A program made the translations under genes and the position numbers. A stretch of 51,479 bases of DNA, from positions 1 through 51,479 of the forward strand of contig CAZFLN010000007.1 in the NCBI GenBank assembly GCA_964519905.1, written 5' to 3'. Each line of letters begins with the position of its first letter. Positions within the stretch are counted from its first letter, which is position 1. The stretch comes from CAZFLN01 sp964519905. Lineage in GTDB: Bacteria; Patescibacteriota; Microgenomatia; UBA1400; UBA1396. Under the pieces are notes generated by a model that was given only the letters and a program-made list of their open reading frames with translations, was not told the origin of the DNA and searched no databases. Positions 16,714 through 24,777 of the stretch are shown here, in pieces.

Positions 16714-17488
16714 GCATTTCCTTTGCTGTAAACCACGCTTCCCAACAATACACTCGCTTGAGGAGCGACCAGTAAGCCATCCCAAAAGCAAAAATCCAGC
16801 CTCGGGTTCCATCTCTCCAGCCACTCAGCACTAAAACATCCCAAAAAAACTTGGCTGGCGGGTAAAACAGCATCTCGAACAGCACTTTTCTCCGCGAAAG
16901 CGGCTGACGAACTCCAGGCTCAATTTGTGCGTAAGCATCTAATTTCCGCAAAAAACCAGCAACAGACGTATGAGAGGTATGGAGAAGTGAATTTTTAAGT
17001 TTTCCAACCTTTCCAGGCACTTCCCAACGCTCGTGAACCGCACGTTGCCAGCGATTATTTCCGAGCTCTGTACGCGCCAGTCGAAGAAACGAAGCGTTGC
17101 CAGTTTCGCCAAACCGCATAGTTTGGCCAAGAAAAACATCTTCTCTAGGTATTTTGTAGGCATCAAATTCAGTTTGTTGAATTACGCCTGTAATTTCTTG
17201 CCAGAGTTTTGGACTCACTGACTCGTCTCGATCGAGAAAAAGTATCCATTCTTGCGTTATGTATGGGAAAATAGAGTTTCTGTGTGAGGCGAAATCGCGC
17301 TCTAATGCATGTTCAACGAACTGAATATTTTTTGCTGACACTAATTTTTTCGCTGTTCCTAGAGAATACTCACTCGGATCTTCGAGGACAAGAATCTGCG
17401 CGGCTCCACTCACTTCTTCCAGACGAGTAAAAATCTCGTCTGCTTCACCGTGATGCAAAATGACTACCGTAAGTGGAATACTTTTCAT
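16706..17488 (-). CDS. Glycosyltransferase family 2, WaaE/KdtX-like
   Basis: The 260-residue enzyme has the GT-A fold markers LTVVILHHGEADEI at the N-terminus, ERDFASHRN and the metal-binding FLDRDESVSP (~88-97). The AVHERWEVPGKVGKLK region (~142) is typical of the WaaE/KdtX beta-1,4-glucosyltransferase group, which transfers a sugar from a nucleotide donor in LPS core or other envelope glycan synthesis. The donor and acceptor are unknown. A hydrophobic C-terminal stretch (WIFAFGMAYWSLL) may hold it at the membrane. Its ATG overlaps the flippase stop by four bases (ATGA), indicating translational coupling. Confidence 0.85.
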   Translation of the reverse strand: MKSIPLTVVILHHGEADEIFTRLEEVSGAAQILVLEDPSEYSLGTAKKLVSAKNIQFVEHALERDFASHRNSIFPYITQEWILFLDRDESVSPKLWQEITGVIQQTEFDAYKIPREDVFLGQTMRFGETGNASFLRLARTELGNNRWQRAVHERWEVPGKVGKLKNSLLHTSHTSVAGFLRKLDAYAQIEPGVRQPLSRRKVLFEMLFYPPAKFFWDVLVLSGWRDGTRGWIFAFGMAYWSLLKRVYCWEAWFTAKEMRE

Positions 17489-18756
17489 GACTCAACTACA
17501 GGATTTTTCTGACGTAATGCTGTTCTGGCTAACCAAAAAACTGCTGGTAAAGAGAGCGACATGGCGACACAAACAGCAAATGCGGCACCAAGAACTCCCC
17601 AGGTTTGACTCAACCAGTAAATTCCAGCGAGCATAAGTGAGATAATTCCCACATTAATGAGGAGCAAGTACTTCACCAGATTTTTTAAGATACCAAGCGG
17701 TGAAACGAGTATGAAAACAGATTTTGCGACGGCTCCAAAAAACATCCATGGCAAAATAATCCCGACTTCTCTCCATTCTGGACCCAGTAGAAGTTCGATG
17801 ACCGTCTGAGACCACAGCACGACGCCAACAAATGGCAGGAGCAACATCAGACCAAAAAACAGATTCGTGCGCCAGAAAGTTTGCGCGAGTTTCTGCGGAT
17901 CGTCCAGACGAGCAGCATAAATCGGATACAGTGCCTGAGAAATAATACTGGCTAAATCAATACTTACGGCAGAACAGAGCTTATACGCTGTTTGATAGAT
18001 TCCTAAAGCGGCTGGTCCGAGTAAACGTCCAACCAGTAAATCGTCACTGTGTTCGGTCAAGTACTGCACTATACCGTTCACAATAATAACTCTGGTTTCT
18101 TTATAGAGTGCCGTGAGTTGCTTCCAACGAGCTTTGAGCAAATTGGGCCGGAGTGTAAAAATAATAAAGGAAGAAACTACCTCTGCCACCGCTCCAATCA
18201 ACATTCCAAACAAGAGGCCAGAAACATCTTGCCACCACCAAGCAAAAAAGAGACCACTGAGTAAATCCAGAATTTGTAATGGAGTGCGATAGAGAGTTTC
18301 TTTTCCAAACTCAAGTTTTTGTTGGAACGAAATAACTGCCGGATTTATTGCGCCTTTTATGGCCGCAGCTGCAGCACAAAACCAGAGGAGTGGAAGAATC
18401 GCGGCTGAGTCAAAAAAGGAAGAAATAAGGTGTGAGAACACCAGAATTCCGAGCGCAATCACTGCCCCTCGTACTAAAGAAACCGCCCAGGCAGTATGAA
18501 TGTACTCCAACAGCTTTTTCGGGTGCTTCAGTAAAATGACGTTCACTCCAGTTTCGGTCGTGACCTCAGCGATTGCCAAAACCAGTAACGCTGCACCGTA
18601 CACGCCCATCTCTGCGGGAGAAAACCAACGAGTCACCAACAAAAGTCGACCCAAAGCCAAGGCTTTCGTGCCATACCGAAGCAAGGCAAGGCTACTCACA
18701 CCACGAATTTCGGGAATGCTCCAGAGGCGAGATCCAAACACTTTTACGGAGCTCAT
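17485..18756 (-). CDS. Polysaccharide flippase, Wzx/MOP superfamily
   Basis: The 423-residue protein has 12-14 predicted membrane segments and the N-terminal pattern typical of the oligosaccharide flippase family (RYGTKALALGRLLLVTRWFSPAEMGVYG). Members move undecaprenyl-linked oligosaccharide repeat units across the cytoplasmic membrane before polymerisation by Wzy. The chosen ATG (18756) overlaps the upstream glycosyltransferase stop in ATGA, and the stop overlaps the next gene the same way. With the ligase/polymerase-like gene this gives a small Wzx/Wzy-type unit separate from the ABC exporter at 36-38 kb. Confidence 0.88.
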   Translation of the reverse strand: MSSVKVFGSRLWSIPEIRGVSSLALLRYGTKALALGRLLLVTRWFSPAEMGVYGAALLVLAIAEVTTETGVNVILLKHPKKLLEYIHTAWAVSLVRGAVIALGILVFSHLISSFFDSAAILPLLWFCAAAAAIKGAINPAVISFQQKLEFGKETLYRTPLQILDLLSGLFFAWWWQDVSGLLFGMLIGAVAEVVSSFIIFTLRPNLLKARWKQLTALYKETRVIIVNGIVQYLTEHSDDLLVGRLLGPAALGIYQTAYKLCSAVSIDLASIISQALYPIYAARLDDPQKLAQTFWRTNLFFGLMLLLPFVGVVLWSQTVIELLLGPEWREVGIILPWMFFGAVAKSVFILVSPLGILKNLVKYLLLINVGIISLMLAGIYWLSQTWGVLGAAFAVCVAMSLSLPAVFWLARTALRQKNPVVES

Positions 18757-19691
18757 GCTGATTCTTTCGGTGATCTCATACCTGTTGAAAGCAGTGTAGT
18801 ACAAAAACCAAGAATGATTCCACTCAGAACTGCTGTGTCAGAGAGTACTTGCGCCGCCACTGTTTGCGGAAATGACGTATATGCCCGCTCACTCAAACGG
18901 AAAGACTTTACCAAAATGTACAGACTCCACAAGACCGCACCAAAAGGGAGGCTCCAAATACTCATGGCAATAAAAATCAAGTAGCGAAGAAGCAACGTCA
19001 GATGACCAATTCTCCAGGCTTGTGCCTGCATGTCTCCAAAAGCATGTCCATACATCATCCGCCAAAAACTACTGGGAGTGGCTCTTGGTCGCCAGATCAC
19101 CACGGCTTTTTTTGCCAGCCAAGAACGAACGCCTAATTTCTGGGATCGACGAGACCATTCGTAGTCCTCAGCTGCTTTTGCTACATCTGAACGGAAGAGT
19201 CCAATTTCTAAAAATGATTTTCGCCAAACAGCCATAGCACGTGTGGCTGGAAGCTGATCTGGCTGAAGATCCTGCGGAAGCACCAAGACAAACGGAATCT
19301 GAGCAGCTTCCCACGGGTTCTCTGGCGATCCGAGAGTTACTCCAGAAACAAGTTTGGTCTTTTTTTGCAGCAATGGAGTAATCATGTGTTCGTGCCAATT
19401 TTCGCCAAATCGGCAACCAGCGTCGGTAAAGACGAGGATCGTAGATTTTGTGGCCAGTACAGCTTGGTTTCTGGCTTCAGCTCTGTTGGCTTGTCCGACT
19501 CGTAAAACTCTCACCGACGAATTTTTTTTAGCCCAGTTTTCTGCTACAGCAAGTGTACTGTCTGTAGAGTCAGCAATGGCCAGACAAATTTCTTGAAAAG
19601 GGGCGCTCTGATTTTCCACATCCTTTTGGAGGTTTTTCAACGCTTCGGCGTCATTGCGTACTGTGACAATAAGTGCCGAGGAGAATCTCAT
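18753..19691 (-). CDS. Glycosyltransferase family 2
   Basis: The 312-residue membrane-associated GT2 starts with SSALIVTVRNDAEALKNLQKDV and shows ANRAEARNQAVLAT, the DxD-like FTDAGC (~85) and an EDYEWSRR motif (~170), consistent with an inverting transferase. The C-terminal ~100 residues contain three hydrophobic helices. The ATG at 19691 is chosen because the frame upstream is non-homologous and GATACT lies six bases before it with CTGACA 17 bases further. It is the first gene of the surface-glycan operon and ends in an ATGA overlap with the flippase. Confidence 0.86.
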   Translation of the reverse strand: MRFSSALIVTVRNDAEALKNLQKDVENQSAPFQEICLAIADSTDSTLAVAENWAKKNSSVRVLRVGQANRAEARNQAVLATKSTILVFTDAGCRFGENWHEHMITPLLQKKTKLVSGVTLGSPENPWEAAQIPFVLVLPQDLQPDQLPATRAMAVWRKSFLEIGLFRSDVAKAAEDYEWSRRSQKLGVRSWLAKKAVVIWRPRATPSSFWRMMYGHAFGDMQAQAWRIGHLTLLLRYLIFIAMSIWSLPFGAVLWSLYILVKSFRLSERAYTSFPQTVAAQVLSDTAVLSGIILGFCTTLLSTGMRSPKESA

Positions 19692-19697
19692 AGGTGT

Positions 19698-19737
19698 AGT
19701 ATCGCAAATTGTTCGATTTTTGTCAGGTTTATATGGT
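19698..19737. promoter_or_regulatory. Overlapping divergent promoters: glycan operon (-) and C39-like gene (+)
   Basis: Minus strand: CTGACA (19721-19726), 17-base spacer, GATACT (19698-19703), six bases to ATG 19691. Plus strand: TTGTTC (19709-19714), 17-base spacer, TATGGT (19732-19737), twelve bases to ATG 19750. The two promoters interleave, so RNA polymerase binding on one should exclude the other. Confidence 0.55.
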
Positions 19738-19749
19738 TTGGTAGGGGCA

Positions 19750-21510
19750 ATGAAATTCTTTTGGCACCTGATTTGTACAGCATTTGTTTTGGGTGTTGCA
19801 CTGTGTTTCCCCAAACTTGTCTTCGCTGGGGAAGCAGTATACAAAACCAACTTTGAGTCTCCTCAAGACTGGAATGAGGTTCATAATGCGCAACTTTCGT
19901 TTCCAGAAAGACCGTGCCGAGATGCTTCTGGAGATCTCGAGTGGACGAAAACAGAACACGGATTTGGCACAAAACTCACGCAAGCGAACCCGTGCTTTGC
20001 TGTATTGCTTGGCCCAAATATCTTTGACGAAAATCCCAGATCTCTGGAAATAACCTGGGATTGGCGCATCATTTATCCTGCTCAGGATCGGAACTTTATT
20101 CTTTCTTGGCAGGATCAAAATAATTGGCTGGGGATTCATCTGTTTGAGCACTCAATATATGTAGAAGGAAAGAAAAATGGAGTGATTCTGCCTATCCCTG
20201 AAGCAAAAGGGCCCTATCCATTTCAGGCTAACACCACGTACCACTTTCGGGCTCGGGTGAATCAAGACTCAAAAAAAGTGTTTATCTGGGTGAATGATGT
20301 ATTAGTAAATGAGGCAACTGTTGATCCGTTGCCAGAGTTTCCACCCAAATTCGGTCTCGCAGCGAGTGTGGGACATGGTGTTCGGAGTTCAGAGTCGTAC
20401 TTTTCGAATCTTAAAGTGTTTGCGCTTCCAGAAAAAGTTTCACCGCCCCTATTAAAACAAGTGTCTGCTCCCTGGAGTGATGAGGTTTACAACTCGGCCA
20501 ATGTTTGGGCTCCAAAGCATTCAAGTATTTCTCGCTGGGGCTGCGCACTTGTCAGTTCAAGCATGCTGTTACAGTTTTATGGGATCACTACCTTGCCAGA
20601 CGGAAACGCTCTTACTCCAGCGAGCCTAAACAACTGGCTCAAAAAAGAACCAGACGGATACCTAGGCGAAGGCCATCTTAACTGGAGAGCTCTCACTCGT
20701 GTGGCGAAATGGCATACTGGTCGATTTTCCACTGCTTCCCTTGAGTTTTCGCGACACCAACCAGCCGAAGCGGAAAAAATTACTTGGCTGCAAGAAAAAC
20801 TTGAACGCCGAATCCCGGTGATTTTAGAGCAACAGGGACATTTTGTGCTGGCTTATGCTTGGGATGTGTCTACGCAAACCGCATTGATTCATGATCCAGG
20901 ATTTCAACGCAGAAGTTTGGCTGAGTACAACAATACCTATGTGTCGGCTCGATTGTTTACCCCGAGTGCTACGAACTTACAGGGAGCCGTTATTGTACTC
21001 CCAACTGGAATCACACCAACCCTGCGAGATCAAAGAGGTCAGTCGTTTCCAATTCTCCCTCTCGAACAGGGTGTCTTTGACGTAGCCGGAGAACTCACGA
21101 ATACGAACTGGCAACTTTGGGATGTTGGACCTTGGGGAGGCAGACAGTTGGAGTTGCGAATAAACACTTGGTCGCCAACGCCTGTAAGCATTGCGCAGTA
21201 CTCTTTGGCAGGTGATGTTGCAGTTTGGCACGGAATACTCCGAGGCTCACAGTCAATAGCTTTTAACACGCTGCCAGATTCAGAGAGTCTTTCGGATCTC
21301 GAATTTGCTCAATTGGTATCTTGGGATGAAATTCGCAGTCCTGCGCTGTGGTACTGGCGCAATGCCTGGTTAGACACCGCAGAGCAAAATTCCACAACAA
21401 ATCAGCAGTACTCTTGGCTTTTACAGCAGGCTCGAACCAATACTCTGCTTTCTGCCAGTGCGTACGCACTGTTGCAAACCGAAATTCAAAAGGAAAGAAC
21501 GAGCGAATAG
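19750..21510 (+). CDS. Secreted C39-like cysteine peptidase domain protein with N-terminal jelly-roll domain
   Basis: The 586-residue product has a signal peptide ending VFA-GE, then a LamG/concanavalin-like beta domain (~30-225) related to glycan-binding folds. A Peptidase_C39_2-type papain fold follows. The likely triad is Cys265 (RWGCALVSSSM), His364 (GHFVLAYAWD) and Asp382 (IHDPGF). The remaining ~180 residues form a beta-rich C-terminal region. It may process peptides or bind cell-surface glycan outside the membrane; the substrate is unknown. The ATG at 19750 is chosen for the signal peptide and the promoter spacing. It is transcribed divergently from the glycan operon. Confidence 0.8.
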   Translation: MKFFWHLICTAFVLGVALCFPKLVFAGEAVYKTNFESPQDWNEVHNAQLSFPERPCRDASGDLEWTKTEHGFGTKLTQANPCFAVLLGPNIFDENPRSLEITWDWRIIYPAQDRNFILSWQDQNNWLGIHLFEHSIYVEGKKNGVILPIPEAKGPYPFQANTTYHFRARVNQDSKKVFIWVNDVLVNEATVDPLPEFPPKFGLAASVGHGVRSSESYFSNLKVFALPEKVSPPLLKQVSAPWSDEVYNSANVWAPKHSSISRWGCALVSSSMLLQFYGITTLPDGNALTPASLNNWLKKEPDGYLGEGHLNWRALTRVAKWHTGRFSTASLEFSRHQPAEAEKITWLQEKLERRIPVILEQQGHFVLAYAWDVSTQTALIHDPGFQRRSLAEYNNTYVSARLFTPSATNLQGAVIVLPTGITPTLRDQRGQSFPILPLEQGVFDVAGELTNTNWQLWDVGPWGGRQLELRINTWSPTPVSIAQYSLAGDVAVWHGILRGSQSIAFNTLPDSESLSDLEFAQLVSWDEIRSPALWYWRNAWLDTAEQNSTTNQQYSWLLQQARTNTLLSASAYALLQTEIQKERTSE

Positions 21511-21533
21511 GCAAAAAAGACGGAAAAGTGCGG

Positions 21534-21539
21534 TATACT
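21534..21539 (+). promoter_or_regulatory. -10 element TATACT of dus
   Basis: TATACT ends eight bases before the dus ATG (21548). No Shine-Dalgarno is seen. Confidence 0.4.
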
Positions 21540-21547
21540 ACAACACT

Positions 21548-22690
21548 ATGTTTCGAGGTTTTTGGGCGGATTTACCGCGACCAATTATTGGCTTGAGTCC
21601 CATGGACGGTGTCACCGATCATCCGTATCGTACGCTGCAAAAGAGGATTGGGCAGCCAGATATTGTACTGACTGAGTTCACCTCTGCCGAAGGGGTCAGT
21701 CACAATGCGCTCAAGCTCTTTGATGACTTTCTGTATGACGAGTCTCAGCGCACCGTCATCGCACAGATTTTTGGAAAAGATCCGCGCGCATTTTACGTTA
21801 CAGCTGTAATTCTGGGCTACTTGGGATTTGATGGAATCGATATCAATATGGGTTGCCCAGCGAAGTCAGTGCAGCAGCATGGATCCGGAGCCGCCCTTAT
21901 TCGTACTCCCAAATTGGCTCAAGAAATATTTCTCGCCACTCAACAAGGAATTCGCGACTGGGCCAATGGACTCACGCTCGATGATCTTCCAGAACTCAAG
22001 CTTAAAACCAAAACCATGGTTCAGGCTCGAAACGAAGCACTTCCAGAATGGGCTCAGCAGCGCCGGGAACTGCCAGTGAGTATTAAAACTCGCATTGGAT
22101 TTGATGTCCCAGTGGTGCATGACTGGATTCAAACTCTTCTGGAAGTGGAACCAGCCGCTATCACCGTCCATGGACGAACGCTCAAACAACTCTATGGTGG
22201 TCAGGCTGACTGGGAAGCGATTGCTCAGGCGGCCACTCTGGCGCATCAAACGGACACGCTCCTGCTGGGCAATGGTGATATTACCTCCATTGCTGATTAC
22301 GAACAAAAAGTTCGCGCGAGTGGCGTCGACGGCGCACTGATTGGCAGAGCCACATACGGTGATCCCTGGTTTTTACGAGATCTCGTACAGTTCCGCAACG
22401 AAACCTGGGACGCGAGCGACAGCACTCTGCAAGCAAAAAATTGGCAGCGACCAAGCGTGAGCTGGGAAGAACGCGTCGCAACCATTATTGAGCATACTCG
22501 GCTGTTCAAACAAAACTTTCCAGATATGAACTTCCTGCCACTCCGCAAGCACCTGGCGTGGTATATTTCCGGCTTTCCTGGGGCGGTCCAACTGCGAGTA
22601 GCGCTCGTACAAGCCAACAGCACCGAAGAAGTCATTGCTATTTTGGAAAAATTTGGCGATCCTGCAAAAACAACGCCAGTGGTACAATAA
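21548..22690 (+). CDS. dus: tRNA-dihydrouridine synthase
   Basis: This FMN-dependent TIM-barrel enzyme reduces uridines in tRNA D-loops. LSPMDGVTDHPYR at the N-terminus, GIDINMGCPAKSVQQHGSGAAL with the catalytic Cys in MGCP (~104) and the VHGRTLKQLYGG-ADW motif (~200) are diagnostic. GNGDI and DGALIGRATYGDPW follow, and a helical C-terminal domain completes the 380 residues. The start is ATG 21548, just before the first conserved strand. A tRNA-Val gene begins 28 bases after the stop, and the tRNA promoter (TGGTACAAT) lies inside the last codons of dus. Confidence 0.94.
   Translation: MFRGFWADLPRPIIGLSPMDGVTDHPYRTLQKRIGQPDIVLTEFTSAEGVSHNALKLFDDFLYDESQRTVIAQIFGKDPRAFYVTAVILGYLGFDGIDINMGCPAKSVQQHGSGAALIRTPKLAQEIFLATQQGIRDWANGLTLDDLPELKLKTKTMVQARNEALPEWAQQRRELPVSIKTRIGFDVPVVHDWIQTLLEVEPAAITVHGRTLKQLYGGQADWEAIAQAATLAHQTDTLLLGNGDITSIADYEQKVRASGVDGALIGRATYGDPWFLRDLVQFRNETWDASDSTLQAKNWQRPSVSWEERVATIIEHTRLFKQNFPDMNFLPLRKHLAWYISGFPGAVQLRVALVQANSTEEVIAILEKFGDPAKTTPVVQ
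22680..22688 (+). promoter_or_regulatory. Extended -10 of tRNA-Val
   Basis: TGGTACAAT, identical to the nonamer upstream of tRNA-Lys, overlaps the last codons of dus and lies 30 bases before the tRNA. Confidence 0.45.
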
Positions 22691-22718
22691 TCACGTATTC
22701 TCGCAAGAGATGCGATAT

Positions 22719-22795
22719 GGCTGATTAGCTCAGTTGGTTAGAGCGTTCGATTCACATTCGAGAGGTCACAGGTTCGAGTCCTGTATCAGCCACCA
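22719..22795 (+). tRNA. tRNA-Val (anticodon CAC), CCA encoded
   Basis: Acceptor GGCTGAT/ATCAGCC, D arm GCTC/GAGC, anticodon stem TTCGA/TCGAG with loop TTCACAT (anticodon CAC), and T arm ACAGG-TTCGAGT-CCTGT. Discriminator A is followed by an encoded CCA (22793-22795). Confidence 0.96.
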
Positions 22796-22824
22796 GTTTC
22801 AAATTCTCCAAATTATGATTTCAT

Positions 22825-23910
22825 TCACACGAAATACTTGAGTAACTCCTCAAGTCTTTTGCGTGTCTGAGCTTGCAAAATCGTACTCACCGTCCAAAAC
22901 ACAAGTGAGGTGTAGAGTGAAAGCTCAGCAACTTCTGACCAAGCTTGCCACTTCCCTCCAGAAACAGAGATTTGTGCCGTAAAGAAAATAACGGGAGGGA
23001 AAAAGTACGAGAACAACCACCAGTCTGGGAAAAGTTGGATATATCGTTGAACAAATGAGTTTGCAGAAGCAACTCGACTCATAATGTTTTTTGAAAACGC
23101 GCCAAAATACGATAAAGCCAAGTACGCATAAATTACGAGCCACTCCACAATGTATAAGTTATGAAACGTGACCTCATCTTGCCTATTATGCTCAAGAAAT
23201 ACTTCACTTGATTGGAAGCCAAAAATTCGTTGTCCCCAGGAAATTTCGTCACCAGCAACCACCGCATAGAATGCGCCTAGTAATCCAGTAAATACGGCCA
23301 TTTTGACGTTTTTTTGCTTTAAAAAGATCATTGACTGAGCAAAATGAAGTATTCCTCCAAAAAGCAAAATAAAGAATTGTGAATACTCAATAAAATGATC
23401 CTCTTTCACGAATTCTCGGAAGAAATTGAATGGAAACACCTGTGCAAGTTGGAGAGCAAAAAAACTTGCCAGCGGCAGCACAAACAAGAAGCCTTTCCAA
23501 TGTTTTCCGAACCAAGCGTTCGAGACATTCAGAAATATGGTAGTCACTGTAAAAAACACCAGATACAGAAGCCCATCCAAATGGAACTTTGTGGCAGAAA
23601 AAGCTGCATTGGGAAAATGCAGATACTCGTATGCTGTCAGCAACATCAATACAGACGACACACACAATGCCAGGAATGATGCAAACACCTTGAGCTTTGA
23701 TGACAAAAATGTACCGAATCGCAGTCGCATCAAAAACGACGAGATCAGAAATGGCGAAATCAAAAATTTAGAGTCAATACCGAGCCACCGCTCAGTTTTT
23801 TCTGGAAAACCGTACGCATCTGCTGCTAAAAAGAAAACGACGCAAAGAAAAAGAATTGTGAAGCTATATGAATAAATGTTTCTTATATTTCGTTCAATCA
23901 TTCTTTCCAA
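22825..23910 (-). CDS. Polytopic membrane protein of unknown function with AGDEISWGQRIFG motif
   Basis: The 361-residue protein has about nine hydrophobic segments. Between segments, around residues 218-250, lies the polar motif AGDEISWGQRIFGFQSSE followed by EVTFHNLYIVEW. Similar (E/D)EISWGQRIFG...HNL patterns recur in uncharacterised bacterial membrane proteins, as I recall the family; no function is established. The conserved acidic, Arg, Gln and His residues in a membrane protein suggest a catalytic or binding site rather than a passive structure. Its 5' end overlaps the promoter region of the divergent HAD gene. Confidence 0.75.
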   Translation of the reverse strand: MERMIERNIRNIYSYSFTILFLCVVFFLAADAYGFPEKTERWLGIDSKFLISPFLISSFLMRLRFGTFLSSKLKVFASFLALCVSSVLMLLTAYEYLHFPNAAFSATKFHLDGLLYLVFFTVTTIFLNVSNAWFGKHWKGFLFVLPLASFFALQLAQVFPFNFFREFVKEDHFIEYSQFFILLFGGILHFAQSMIFLKQKNVKMAVFTGLLGAFYAVVAGDEISWGQRIFGFQSSEVFLEHNRQDEVTFHNLYIVEWLVIYAYLALSYFGAFSKNIMSRVASANSFVQRYIQLFPDWWLFSYFFPPVIFFTAQISVSGGKWQAWSEVAELSLYTSLVFWTVSTILQAQTRKRLEELLKYFV

Positions 23911-23958
23911 AGTAGCACATGACGCACAATGTTTGAACCCTAAATTTCTGAAGTCTTG

Positions 23959-23967
23959 TGATATGAT
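23959..23967 (+). promoter_or_regulatory. Extended -10 of the HAD phosphatase gene
   Basis: TGATATGAT is an extended -10 ending ten bases before ATG 23978. An alternative ATG at 23963 lies inside this element and is less likely to be used. Confidence 0.45.
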
Positions 23968-23977
23968 TTCAGATCAT

Positions 23978-24748
23978 ATGCGATCAAAAGAATACAATCA
24001 TATCCAACGTCAGCGAAAATTTGGGGTTCAAGAAGTTCCACTTGAGTTGGTTATCTGGGATAACGACGGAACTCTTTTTCGGACTGCCATGCAGTACTGG
24101 ATTGCTTCTGCTACGGCAATGGTTCAAGAGTACAGAGCTGATTTCCCCAATCAAAAACTTCCGACCGAAAAAGATATCGCTTCTAAGTTGGTGCATGACC
24201 CGAATGACGTCGCAGATTTTGGTTTAAGTCCAGAAAAAACACTGGCCTATGCAGAAGACTACCGGCAATATGCAGTGAATCTTCTTGGGAAAAATCCGCC
24301 AAAATACCACGGAGTGCAACAAGAACTTTTGCGACTCAAGAAGCAAGGAATACAACTAGCGGTTGCCACTTCGGCTATTCGGCCATGGCTCGAAGCTTCA
24401 CTTTCCGCATTGGGAATCCATGGTCTTTTTGACTACACTATTACACAGGATGAGGTTGGTCATGATGGCTTAAAACCAAAACCTATACAGTTACTGCAAA
24501 TCATGGAGAAGTTACACGTGGATCCACGTCGTACAGCCATGATTGGAGATACTTCCTCTGACTGGGGCGCGGGAAATAATGCCGGAGTCGGCACAAACGT
24601 TGCCATGTTTTATCCTAAAAACCGAAAAACCAATCCATGTCGAAAAATTGATCAGTTCCAGGAAAAGGGTGGAAAGATTGATGCTACTGTCTACTCCCTG
24701 GAACATGCGGTGAGCTTCTTGTTGGCACGGCGGGTGATTACGCGGTAA
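23978..24748 (+). CDS. HAD-superfamily hydrolase, phosphoglycolate phosphatase-like
   Basis: The 256-residue enzyme has all four HAD motifs: I, VIWDNDGTLFRT (nucleophile and acid Asp); II, VATSAI; III, Lys in LKPKPIQL; and IV, MIGDTSSDWGAGNNAG. A helical cap lies between motifs I and II, as in the Gph/PGP subgroup. The substrate is unknown; small phosphorylated metabolites are typical. The start is uncertain: ATG 23978 lies just downstream of the extended -10, while ATG 23963 and further upstream codons overlap it. The last ~50 residues extend past motif IV and are basic. Confidence 0.85.
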   Translation: MRSKEYNHIQRQRKFGVQEVPLELVIWDNDGTLFRTAMQYWIASATAMVQEYRADFPNQKLPTEKDIASKLVHDPNDVADFGLSPEKTLAYAEDYRQYAVNLLGKNPPKYHGVQQELLRLKKQGIQLAVATSAIRPWLEASLSALGIHGLFDYTITQDEVGHDGLKPKPIQLLQIMEKLHVDPRRTAMIGDTSSDWGAGNNAGVGTNVAMFYPKNRKTNPCRKIDQFQEKGGKIDATVYSLEHAVSFLLARRVITR

Positions 24749-24757
24749 AACATCTTT

Positions 24758-24772
24758 TTGACATGCTACTAT
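24758..24772 (+). promoter_or_regulatory. Extended -10 upstream of GT2 gene
   Basis: TGCTACTAT (24764-24772) is an extended -10 ending five bases before the ATG at 24778. A TTGACA at 24758-24763 abuts it and is too close to act as its -35. Confidence 0.4.
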
Positions 24773-24777
24773 GAAGT

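Noticed and set aside
22691..22718. Hairpin TCTC-GCAA-GAGA as a terminator of dus
   Set aside because: Only four base pairs and no T run; it is more likely part of the tRNA-Val leader.
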